NCBI GenBank assembly: GCA_964647905.1
Contig: CAZYJR010000003.1
Location: 1 to 64,000 of the forward strand
Reading direction: 5' to 3'
DNA length: 64,000 nt
Source: CAZYJR01 sp964647905
Lineage (GTDB): Bacteria > Desulfobacterota > DSM-4660 > Desulfatiglandales > HGW-15
Below, in pieces: positions 34,458 to 41,775 of this stretch. The stretch's first letter is position 1; each line of letters starts with the position of its first letter. A program made the position numbers and the translations under genes. Below the pieces are notes generated by a model. That model worked only from the letters and a program-made list of their open reading frames with translations, was not told where the DNA came from and did not search any database.

Positions 34458-35721
34458 TGGATCTCCACGAGGGCCCGCCGCACACGCCGTCGCCGTAAAG
34501 CGGGAAGCTCGCGCAGAGCTCCTCCACCGAGGCGCGGGCCCGGGACAGGACCTCCTCGCTCCCCGGCTCCACCAGGAGGCGGGCGATCACATCCCCCACC
34601 AGGGCGGCCTCAGGTTCCTTCATGCCCCTGGTGGTAAGGGCCGGGGTCCCCAGCCGCAGCCCGCTTGTCACCCTGGGGCCCAGCCGGTCAAACGGGACCG
34701 CATTCTTGTTGGCCACGATCCCGGCGCGGGCCAGCACCTCTTCCGCCCCGGCCCCGGTGAGGCCCCTGGCGCTCAAGTCCACGAGGATCATGTGGTTGTC
34801 GGTGCCGCCGCTTACCAGGTCGAAGCCCCTTTCGACCAGGACCTCGGCCAGCCTGCGCGCATTGGCCGCGGTTTGTCTCTGGTATTCGGCGAATCCGGGG
34901 CCCATGGCCTCGAGGAAACATACCGCCTTGGCCGCCACAACGTGCATCAAGGGCCCACCCTGAATCCCGGGAAAGACCGCTTTATTCAGGCGGGGGCCGT
35001 GATCCTCCCGGGCCAGAATCAAGCCTCCGCGGGGCCCGCGCAGGGTCTTGTGGGTGGTGGAGGTGATCACGTCCGCTTCCCCCACCGGGCTCGGGTGGAT
35101 TCCGGCCGCCACCAGGCCGGCGATGTGGGCCATGTCCGCCAGGAGGACCGCCCCGGTCTCCCGGGCGACCTCGCCGAAGGCGCGGAAGTCTATTGTGCGG
35201 GGATAGGCGCTTGCACCGGCGATGATCATCTTGGGGCGGTGCTCCTTGGCGAGGTCTCTTACCGCGTCCATATCGATCAAGTGGGTCTCGGGGTCCACCC
35301 CGTAGCTCGCCGCGCGGTAGAAGACCCCGGAGAAGCTAACAGGACTGCCGTGGGTGAGGTGCCCGCCGTGGGCGAGATCCATTCCCAGTATGGTATCCCC
35401 CGGTTCGAGGAAGGCGAGATACGCCGCCATGTTCGCCTGGGAGCCGGAGTGGGGCTGGACGTTGGCGTAAGGGGCCCGGAACAGGCGTTTGGCCCTATTC
35501 ACCGCAAGCTCCTCGGCCCGGTCCGCCTGCTCGCACCCTCCGTAGTAGCGGGCCTTGGGGTATCCTTCGGCGTACTTGTTCGTCATTACCGAGGCCTGGG
35601 CCTCGATTACCGCCGGGGAGGCGTAGTTCTCCGAGGCGATAAGGACCAGACTCCGCCTCTCCCGGGCGAGCTCCGCCCGGAGCACGCCGTAAACCTCCGG
35701 GTCCACGTTATCCAGATGCAT
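34444..35721 (-). CDS. glyA: serine hydroxymethyltransferase
   Basis: PLP enzyme converting serine and tetrahydrofolate to glycine and methylene-THF. The 425-aa protein has LIASENYAS, NVQPHSGSQANMA and the PLP-lysine block VITSTTHKTLRGPRGG. ATG 35721 (MHLDNVDPE) has GAGGGG 7 nt upstream; the 17 residues of frame before it are not family-like and I leave them out. It follows fabF by 47 bp. Confidence 0.96.
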   Translation of the reverse strand: MHLDNVDPEVYGVLRAELARERRSLVLIASENYASPAVIEAQASVMTNKYAEGYPKARYYGGCEQADRAEELAVNRAKRLFRAPYANVQPHSGSQANMAAYLAFLEPGDTILGMDLAHGGHLTHGSPVSFSGVFYRAASYGVDPETHLIDMDAVRDLAKEHRPKMIIAGASAYPRTIDFRAFGEVARETGAVLLADMAHIAGLVAAGIHPSPVGEADVITSTTHKTLRGPRGGLILAREDHGPRLNKAVFPGIQGGPLMHVVAAKAVCFLEAMGPGFAEYQRQTAANARRLAEVLVERGFDLVSGGTDNHMILVDLSARGLTGAGAEEVLARAGIVANKNAVPFDRLGPRVTSGLRLGTPALTTRGMKEPEAALVGDVIARLLVEPGSEEVLSRARASVEELCASFPLYGDGVCGGPSWRSNGRI

Positions 35722-35768
35722 TCCACAGCCCCTCGGGAAGCGGCGCGGCACGGGGAAAGCCCCGCCGG

Positions 35769-37010
35769 TCAAGGCTCGTACGCCTTGAACAGTAGGGCCG
35801 CGTTGGTGCCCCCGAACCCGAACGAGTTGGAAAGGGCGGTCCTTACCGCCTGTTTCCTGGCCGTGTTGGGGACATAATCCAGGTCGCAGGCCGGGTCCGG
35901 GGTCTCGTAGTTGATGGTGGGCGGTATGACGCCTCGGTTGATCGCGAGCACCGAGTATATCGCCTCCACCCCGCCGGCCCCGCCCAGGAGATGGCCGGTC
36001 ATGGACTTGGTGGAGCTGATGGCCAGCCTCTTGGCGTGGTCACCGAACAGGGTCTTGACCGCCTTGGTCTCGGAGTCGTCGTTGAGCTTGGTGGAGGTCC
36101 CGTGGGCGTTGATATAGTCCAGGTCTTCGGGGCGGATGCCCGCGTCCTCCAGGGCCATCTTCATGCAGTTGACAGCGCCCACCCCATCGGGGTCCGGGGC
36201 CGAGACATGGTAGGCGTCTCCGGACATGCCATAGCCGGCCACCTCGGCATAGATCTTAGCGCCCCTCTCCAATGCCCCTTGCAGCTCCTCCAGGATCAAT
36301 ATTCCCGCTCCCTCGCCCATGACGAATCCGTCCCTGTCCAGGTCAAAGGGCCTGCTCGCTCGCTCCGGCTCATCGTTTCTGGTGGAGAGCGCCTTCATGG
36401 AGCAAAACCCCCCCAGGGCCAGAGGCGTGACCACCGCCTCGGAACCCCCGGTGATCATGGCGTCCGCTATGCCGTCCCGGATCAACCGGAAGGACTCGCC
36501 CACCGAGTGGGTGCTGGCGGCGCAGGCGGTCTCCACGGACAGGTTGGGTCCCCGGACCCCGTACTCGATGGCGATCTGACCGGGGGCCATGTTCGCGATG
36601 ATCCCGGGGATGAAGAACGGGCTGATCCTGCGGGGGCCCTTTTCAAGGAGGACCTGGTGGTAGTGCTCCAGCATGGCCAGCCCCCCCAGGCCGGAACCGG
36701 TGTAGCAGCCCACTCGGTGGGCGTTCTCCGGCCTTATAACCAGGGCCGAATCCTCCATGGCCATCCTGGCCGAGGCCACCGCATAGTGGACGAAGATGTC
36801 GAATCGGCGCACCTGCTGCTTGTCCATGAAGTCCTCGGACCGGAAGTCCGGGACCTCTCCGGCTATCCGGCTGGCGAACCCGGAGGCCTCGAACTTCCGG
36901 ATCTCCCGGATGCCTGATCTTCCAGCGCAAACCGCCTCCCAGTTCTTTTCCACACCGGTGCCCAAGGGCGTGACCATGCCCAGCCCGGTCACCACGACTC
37001 GCCTCTTCAT
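35769..37010 (-). CDS. fabF: 3-oxoacyl-[acyl-carrier-protein] synthase II
   Basis: Condensing enzyme of fatty acid elongation. At ATG 37010 (MKRRVVVTGLG) the protein is 413 aa, the usual FabF size. The Cys-His-His triad is in VETACAASTHS, INAHGTSTKLND and SSTKSMTGHLLGGAG. GGGAG lies about 13 nt upstream. It follows acpP, as in the classic fab cluster. Confidence 0.96.
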   Translation of the reverse strand: MKRRVVVTGLGMVTPLGTGVEKNWEAVCAGRSGIREIRKFEASGFASRIAGEVPDFRSEDFMDKQQVRRFDIFVHYAVASARMAMEDSALVIRPENAHRVGCYTGSGLGGLAMLEHYHQVLLEKGPRRISPFFIPGIIANMAPGQIAIEYGVRGPNLSVETACAASTHSVGESFRLIRDGIADAMITGGSEAVVTPLALGGFCSMKALSTRNDEPERASRPFDLDRDGFVMGEGAGILILEELQGALERGAKIYAEVAGYGMSGDAYHVSAPDPDGVGAVNCMKMALEDAGIRPEDLDYINAHGTSTKLNDDSETKAVKTLFGDHAKRLAISSTKSMTGHLLGGAGGVEAIYSVLAINRGVIPPTINYETPDPACDLDYVPNTARKQAVRTALSNSFGFGGTNAALLFKAYEP

Positions 37011-37091
37011 CTCGGACAACTCCCTTTCTCCGGCCGGCGGCTGCCGCGGCGACCAACGCATACGCCCTGCCGGCCGGGTCCTCCCCCTGCA

Positions 37092-37331
37092 CTAGGCCGC
37101 CTTGGCCCGCTTGATATAGTCAATGGCATCCTGGACAGTGGCTATTTTTTCCGCGTCCTCGTCAGGGATCGACAAATCGAACTCCTCCTCCATTGCCATG
37201 ATCAGCTCCACCTGATCCAGGGAATCCGCACCCAGGTCGTCCACGAAAGAGGCCTCCGGCACCACGTCCTCCTCAGCCACATTGAGCTGCTCGCATATGA
37301 TGCTCTTAACCTTGTCCTCGATCTCCGCCAT
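37092..37331 (-). CDS. acpP: acyl carrier protein
   Basis: Small acidic carrier (79 aa) holding acyl chains on a 4'-phosphopantetheine attached to Ser37 in DDLGADSLDQVEL. Rich in Glu/Asp with four predicted helices. It lies between fabG and fabF, all leftward. Confidence 0.97.
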   Translation of the reverse strand: MAEIEDKVKSIICEQLNVAEEDVVPEASFVDDLGADSLDQVELIMAMEEEFDLSIPDEDAEKIATVQDAIDYIKRAKAA

Positions 37332-37357
37332 GAATCCTATCCTCCTCTTTTATCTCT

Positions 37358-38104
37358 TTACATGAACATGCCGCCGCTTACGTGTACGGTCTGCCCGGTG
37401 ATGTATGACGCCCCCTCGGAGCACAGCCAGTAAACCGCCTCGGCCACGTCCTCGGGCTTGCCCACCCTGCCCAGGGGGATCTGCTGCAGGAACGAGTCCT
37501 TGATCTTCTGGGGGAGTGCAGCGGTCATCTCGGTATCAATGAACCCGGGAGCCACCGCATTCACCGTCACCCCACGGGGTGCGGCCTCCCGGGCCACGGA
37601 CTTGGTAAAGCCCAGGATGCCCGCCTTGGAGGCGGCGTAGTTGGATTGGCCTATGTTTCCTATCGCCCCGGTCACGGACGAGATGTTGACGATTCGCCCG
37701 GACCTCTGCTTTATCATGGACTGAATCACCGCCCTGGTGCAGTTGAACACACTTTTCAGGTTTACTGCCATTACGGCGTCCCAGTCCTCCTCCTTCATCC
37801 TCATGAGCAGGGTGTCGCGGGTGATGCCCGCGTTGTTCACCAGTACGTCCACCCGGCCGAAACGCTCGATGACGCGGCCGAAAAAGTCGTTCACCGCACC
37901 GGCGGCTGATACGTCCAGGCGTTCTCCCTCCGCAGCCCCGCCTGCAGCGGAAACCAGGGATACGGCCTCTTCGATCGCTGAGTCATCCGGGTCGTAGTGG
38001 ACCAGGAGGAGTCTCGCCCCTTCACCTGCGAATCGAAGGGCGACAGCCCTCCCGATCCCTTTGGAGCCTCCTGTCACCACCACCACTCGCTGCGGATCGC
38101 TCAC
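37358..38104 (-). CDS. fabG: 3-oxoacyl-[acyl-carrier-protein] reductase
   Basis: NADPH-dependent short-chain dehydrogenase of the fatty acid cycle (248 aa). Rossmann motif VTGGSKGIGRAVA, NNAGITRD, active-site Ser in NISSVTGAIGN, and the YxxxK pair in NYAASKAG are all present. ATG 38104 overlaps the plsX stop by 4 nt. Confidence 0.95.
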   Translation of the reverse strand: MSDPQRVVVVTGGSKGIGRAVALRFAGEGARLLLVHYDPDDSAIEEAVSLVSAAGGAAEGERLDVSAAGAVNDFFGRVIERFGRVDVLVNNAGITRDTLLMRMKEEDWDAVMAVNLKSVFNCTRAVIQSMIKQRSGRIVNISSVTGAIGNIGQSNYAASKAGILGFTKSVAREAAPRGVTVNAVAPGFIDTEMTAALPQKIKDSFLQQIPLGRVGKPEDVAEAVYWLCSEGASYITGQTVHVSGGMFM

Positions 38105-39126
38105 TTCGCACCCTCCTTCCGAAACGCCTCCTCGGGCGCGGCAAGCTCGCTCAAACGCCGGGCCAGCTTGTCCTGGAAATTGTTGCTCACATACTCAGCC
38201 GCCCGCTTGACGGCATTCTTGACGGCTCGTGCGGACGAACTCCCGTGGCAGACCAGCCCCACCCCGTTGATTCCCAGGATGGGCGCCCCGCCGTAGGTCT
38301 CGTAATCCAGAGTCCTCCTGAGCCTCTCCATGGCCGGTCTTCCCAGCATCACGGCCAACCGGCCGGCAGTGCTCTTTCTCAGCTCCTCCCGGAGCATGAA
38401 GGCCACGGTCTCGGACATCCCCTCGGAGACCTTGAGGGTCACGTTCCCCACGAATCCGTCACAGACCACCACAGGGACTTCCCCGGAGAAGAGGTCTCTT
38501 CCCTCGACATTGCCTGCAAAGGCCAGGCCGCTTTCCCTGAAAAGCCTGTGGGCGCTCCGAACCTGCTCGTTTCCCTTCTCGCCCTCTTCCCCGATGCTCA
38601 GCAACCCCACCTTGGGATCCTTCATGCCCAGGCAGGCCGAGGCGAATGCCTGCCCCATGACGCCGAACTGGAGCAGGTGGACCGGGCGGCAGTCCACGTT
38701 CGCGCCCACGTCTATGAGGAGCACCTCTCCCCGCCTCCCCGGGAATATGCTCGCCAGGGCCGGTCTTTCCACCCCTTTGACTTTTCCCAGGAGCAGGAGT
38801 CCCGCGGCAAAAGTGGCCCCGGAGTTCCCGGCGCTCACCACCGCATCCGCTTCGTTCCGCCTGACCAGGTCAAACGCGACCCTGATCGAGGCCCTGTGTT
38901 TACTGCGTACCGCCTTGAGCGGGGGCTCGTCCATCCCCACCGCCTGATCGCAATGGAAGACCGTGACCCTCCCGCCCGCGTCGTTTCCATGGAGCTCACG
39001 ATCGATCGCCTCCCGGTCGCCCACCAAGGTGACCGAAAGGCGGGATTCCATTGCGGCCTCCACCGCGCCCCGGACAACCACCTCGGGGCCGTGATCGCCG
39101 CCCATGGCATCCACAGCGATGTTCAT
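38101..39126 (-). CDS. plsX: phosphate acyltransferase PlsX
   Basis: Makes acyl-phosphate from acyl-ACP for phosphatidic acid synthesis (with PlsY). The 341-aa protein starts MNIAVDAMGGDHGPEVVVRG and contains GNSGATFAAGLLLL and GFVGNVTLKVSEG, all family features. It is 3 bp after rpmF, in the standard rpmF-plsX-fab order. Confidence 0.96.
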   Translation of the reverse strand: MNIAVDAMGGDHGPEVVVRGAVEAAMESRLSVTLVGDREAIDRELHGNDAGGRVTVFHCDQAVGMDEPPLKAVRSKHRASIRVAFDLVRRNEADAVVSAGNSGATFAAGLLLLGKVKGVERPALASIFPGRRGEVLLIDVGANVDCRPVHLLQFGVMGQAFASACLGMKDPKVGLLSIGEEGEKGNEQVRSAHRLFRESGLAFAGNVEGRDLFSGEVPVVVCDGFVGNVTLKVSEGMSETVAFMLREELRKSTAGRLAVMLGRPAMERLRRTLDYETYGGAPILGINGVGLVCHGSSSARAVKNAVKRAAEYVSNNFQDKLARRLSELAAPEEAFRKEGAK

Positions 39127-39129
39127 CTC

Positions 39130-39312
39130 TTACGTCTCTTCGACTTTCAGGATCTCCCTCCCCCGGTAAACGCCGCAATTGGGGCAGACCCGATGGGGCA
39201 GGACCGCCTCGTGGCACTGGGGGCACTCAGTGACGCCGGGCATCAGCACCCGGTGGTGGGAGCGCCTCATGTCGCGCTTGGACTTGGATTTCTTCCTTTT
39301 GGGTACGGCCAT
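39130..39312 (-). CDS. rpmF: 50S ribosomal protein L32
   Basis: 60-aa large-subunit protein. N-terminus AVPKRKKSKSKRDMRRSHH is diagnostic, and the two CxxC pairs (CPQC, CPNC) form the zinc ribbon found in the Zn-type (C+) L32. It sits 3 bp after the DUF177 gene and 3 bp before plsX. Confidence 0.97.
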   Translation of the reverse strand: MAVPKRKKSKSKRDMRRSHHRVLMPGVTECPQCHEAVLPHRVCPNCGVYRGREILKVEET

Positions 39313-39315
39313 TTC

Positions 39316-39855
39316 CTATCTCTCTCCTTTGATCTTCAGGGCCTGGAGCTTCTGAAAGGCCGGATGACCCGTCTCCTCCCGGCACCCGCACCTGCCGTGG
39401 TTCAGGTTCGCGCCGCACTTCGGGCACAGCCCCTTGCAGTCGACCGAACACAGCCATTTCATGGGCTGCTCCAAGAGGATCTGCTCCCTTACGATCTCCC
39501 AGAGGTCTATCTCGTCTCCTTGACGGAACTCCACCTCCAGGTCGTCGTCGCCGAGCTCGATCTCGGCCTCGGATTCATACTCCCCGGGCAGGGCCAGGGA
39601 TGTTCGGAACGACGAACTCAGGTCCCGGTGAAACTGCTCCAGGCAGCGATCACACCTGGCCAGCAGGCCGCAGTCCAGGCGGCCGGTCAGGACGAACCTG
39701 GCACCGGGCCGGTGTATCTCGATATCCACGCCCAGGTCCGAGTCCAGGGCCAGGGCGGTCTCTCCCCGCTCCTCCAGGATACTCCATCTCTCTTCCAGCC
39801 GATAGGTATAACGGGCACCCTCCTCAGGGATGTCCTTGAGATCAACCGTCATCAT
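39316..39855 (-). CDS. DUF177 (YceD-like) protein, large-subunit rRNA accumulation
   Basis: The 179-aa protein belongs to DUF177/YceD, a conserved family encoded before rpmF and linked to 23S rRNA accumulation in E. coli and plants. Seen: LARCDRCLEQFHRDL with its CxxC, and a C-terminal four-Cys cluster CSVDCKGLCPKCGANLN plus CGC. The start can be ATG 39855 or 39852. It is the promoter-proximal gene of the long leftward operon. Confidence 0.88.
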   Translation of the reverse strand: MMTVDLKDIPEEGARYTYRLEERWSILEERGETALALDSDLGVDIEIHRPGARFVLTGRLDCGLLARCDRCLEQFHRDLSSSFRTSLALPGEYESEAEIELGDDDLEVEFRQGDEIDLWEIVREQILLEQPMKWLCSVDCKGLCPKCGANLNHGRCGCREETGHPAFQKLQALKIKGER

Positions 39856-39915
39856 TCGGATTGCCTGCCAAAAGCCAGCGAATTCAACGCGTTCCAGGCG
39901 TAAAATAAATGTACG

Positions 39916-39943
39916 AATATATAGGACCCCGCAAGTTTGTCAA
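39916..39943 (-). promoter_or_regulatory. sigma70-type promoter of the DUF177-rpmF-plsX-fab operon
   Basis: Leftward TTGACA (complement of 39938-39943) and TATATT (complement of 39916-39921) with a 16-bp spacer, about 60 bp before the DUF177 start. It lies in an AT-richer divergent region. Confidence 0.55.
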
Positions 39944-39977
39944 GCAAATTCCTGGGTTCCCTGCGGCGCGATTTCCG

Positions 39978-40006
39978 TTGACATTCGAGCCTTGCCCGGG
40001 CATATT
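39978..40006 (+). promoter_or_regulatory. sigma70-type promoter of the 356-aa unknown gene
   Basis: TTGACA at 39978-39983 and CATATT at 40001-40006, 17-bp spacer. It implies a 5' leader of about 125 nt before the ATG at 40140. Confidence 0.5.
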
Positions 40007-40139
40007 AGAAATGTGTTAATCATTAATAGACACCCTTTTCTTGCCCGGAAATGCGCCCTCCCATATCGCACCGCCTCAAGGAAAACCATCATGGAATCCG
40101 TTTATACTATGTCAACCAACGATAAGGAGAATCGAGCGA

Positions 40140-41210
40140 ATGTGGCGTTATAGGGAACGTCTCAATTATTATGAAAAATTACGACGATCAATGTACGAAA
40201 TCCTCCGAGACTCCCTTGAAACACGCTTGATGAAGATTTCCTTGATCGATTCCTTTTACAACCACGTGAGAAACGGCGTGGAATACCGCTTCCCGGACAA
40301 GAGCGAGCTCAAGCCCAAGTCCAAGAAGATGGAACAGGAATCCGAGCTCTTCCGGACCTTCATCGTGATTTTCTGCGAGGGGGTCCCCACCCCCGACATC
40401 AAGAACTACCTGCGGTTCTTCCCCGAGAACCGGGTTATCAAGAAGAACATAGAACACATGGCCGGATTCCAGCTACACGACAAATTCCATCTCAACCTTC
40501 GCTACTTTGACAAACCCGCATTTTTCGATTTCGCGGAAAAATTCCTCCACGTGGACTACGCCCTCCTGATACAGCAGGACCCCGCCGTCCGCAAGCGGAA
40601 CCGCTACGCCCTGACCCATTTCCATGTCAAGGTGGACTGGCCCATAGCGGATGCCGCCGAGGATCTGGCCAAGTGGCTGCGCTACATCCAGAACAACCTC
40701 TACGAGTCCGGGGACAAGACCGGCCACACCCTGCAGAACAAGCTCTTCGAATACTACGGAACCCACCATACGGTCGGAGGAAGGAGGACCGCCGCCCTTA
40801 TCGCGGCCCAGCTCCTGCGCAGAATGGATTTCATCTCCACGGTCTATGTTTCCAGCTCTGAGAGCCGTTCCATGACCAAGTACTCGGAGCGGGGGGTTTC
40901 AAAATTCTTCCTTCTCCGCTTCACCCAAAAGGAAATGAACGCCTTGGCCGGCAAAGAGGAAATGTCCGCCGGGGCCTTCGCCTCGACCTACCTCTACCCC
41001 GCGGACGGCTACTACATAGGAATAGCCGAAGCGGTCTACGACTATACCCTCCACTCCAGGCCCCCGGAGGACGGCAGGCTGAGACGCCTCCGCCCGGCCT
41101 ACAACTGGCTCAAGCTGACCGATGAGTTCCTCCACCCCAGACCCGGCTCTCTTGCGGCCAGCCCCATAAGCTACAGCTGGGTCTACACCTCCAACCCTGA
41201 AGTAAAATAA
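40140..41210 (+). CDS. protein of unknown function (356 aa)
   Basis: No family recognised. ATG 40140 (MWRYRERLNYYEKL) has AAGGAGA about 10 nt upstream, and the frame before it is not protein-like. The protein is soluble by eye (no signal peptide or membrane segment), rich in aromatic residues (many Tyr, Phe, Trp) and charged, with a central stretch FHLNLRYFDKPAFFDFAEKFLHV in parts and HHTVGGRRTAALIAAQLLRR. It has its own promoter, is monocistronic, and is divergent from the DUF177-fab operon. Codon use looks native, so I regard it as a real lineage-specific gene. Confidence 0.75.
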   Translation: MWRYRERLNYYEKLRRSMYEILRDSLETRLMKISLIDSFYNHVRNGVEYRFPDKSELKPKSKKMEQESELFRTFIVIFCEGVPTPDIKNYLRFFPENRVIKKNIEHMAGFQLHDKFHLNLRYFDKPAFFDFAEKFLHVDYALLIQQDPAVRKRNRYALTHFHVKVDWPIADAAEDLAKWLRYIQNNLYESGDKTGHTLQNKLFEYYGTHHTVGGRRTAALIAAQLLRRMDFISTVYVSSSESRSMTKYSERGVSKFFLLRFTQKEMNALAGKEEMSAGAFASTYLYPADGYYIGIAEAVYDYTLHSRPPEDGRLRRLRPAYNWLKLTDEFLHPRPGSLAASPISYSWVYTSNPEVK

Positions 41211-41223
41211 CCCCCCAACTCCC

Positions 41224-41257
41224 AATCGCAATCGGTATCGTAATCGTAATCGATATC
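41224..41257 (+). repeat. hexamer array, NATCGN units
   Basis: Six or so consecutive hexamers of the form AATCGC/AATCGG/TATCGT/AATCGA, continuing in degenerate form to about 41320. Positions 41231-41253 are an exact 23-nt reverse complement of 41424-41446. Confidence 0.85.
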
Positions 41258-41416
41258 GTCCTCGCACTCGCAGTCGAAATCTTACTAGGCATCGACATCG
41301 GCCCCAAGCTCCCAATCGGAGTCGCCCCTGCATGGCCACATCTGAGGTAAAAAAGAGAGGTTGCGCGCAAAACCTTCAGACCGCCCCAAGAGAGCTCCCG
41401 GGGCTTGGAACCGGGT

Positions 41417-41502
41417 ACCGATGTCGATTACGATTACGATACCGATGTCGATGCCGATTGCGATTGCGATTACGATTACGAGTGAGGGTGCGATACCGAT
41501 TA
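41417..41502 (-). repeat. hexamer array, CGATNN units (opposite orientation)
   Basis: About thirteen hexamers with CGAT core (CGATTA, CGATAC, CGATGT, CGATGC, CGATTG). It is the inverted counterpart of the array at 41224; together they could form a long imperfect hairpin with a loop of about 170 nt. Confidence 0.85.
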
Positions 41503-41583
41503 GAGGGGTGGGGTTGGGGTTTGGAAACGTTTTTGCATAGAGCTTCGGTTGCGGGGACCCCAGGCTTTGAGAGGCCGGGATCA

Positions 41584-41609
41584 AACCCGCCGGGATTGAT
41601 CGGCGGGTT
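41584..41609 (+). other. stem-loop in the cheA upstream region
   Basis: AACCCGCCG (41584-41592) pairs with CGGCGGGTT (41601-41609) around an 8-nt loop. No T tract follows, so it is not a standard terminator. Confidence 0.5.
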
Positions 41610-41775
41610 GGGGGCTCGGGCCGCAAGGGGGTTCCAAAACGCACTGAAAATCAGGTGCCGGTGAAAGAGGGGGGGCAAGGGCTGGGTGAGATAAAGGTTG
41701 TCAACACTTTGACGAACTAAGCGGTGTTTGTCGTCATTTCCGACACTCACCGGCCGGGGACATCACGGCGTCCAT

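Larger units (their letters stand above)
41211..41775. other. 565-bp intergenic region with hexamer arrays
   Basis: No convincing gene. It holds the two CGAT-core hexamer arrays (listed separately), a stem-loop at 41584-41609, and presumably the cheA promoter, which I could not place with confidence. Short frames here are low-complexity (Ile/Asp-type dipeptide runs) and come from the repeats. Confidence 0.7.

Noticed and set aside
41211..41700. Short Ile/Asp-rich frames as a small gene
   Set aside because: They arise only from the CGAT hexamers, on either strand, without ribosome sites.
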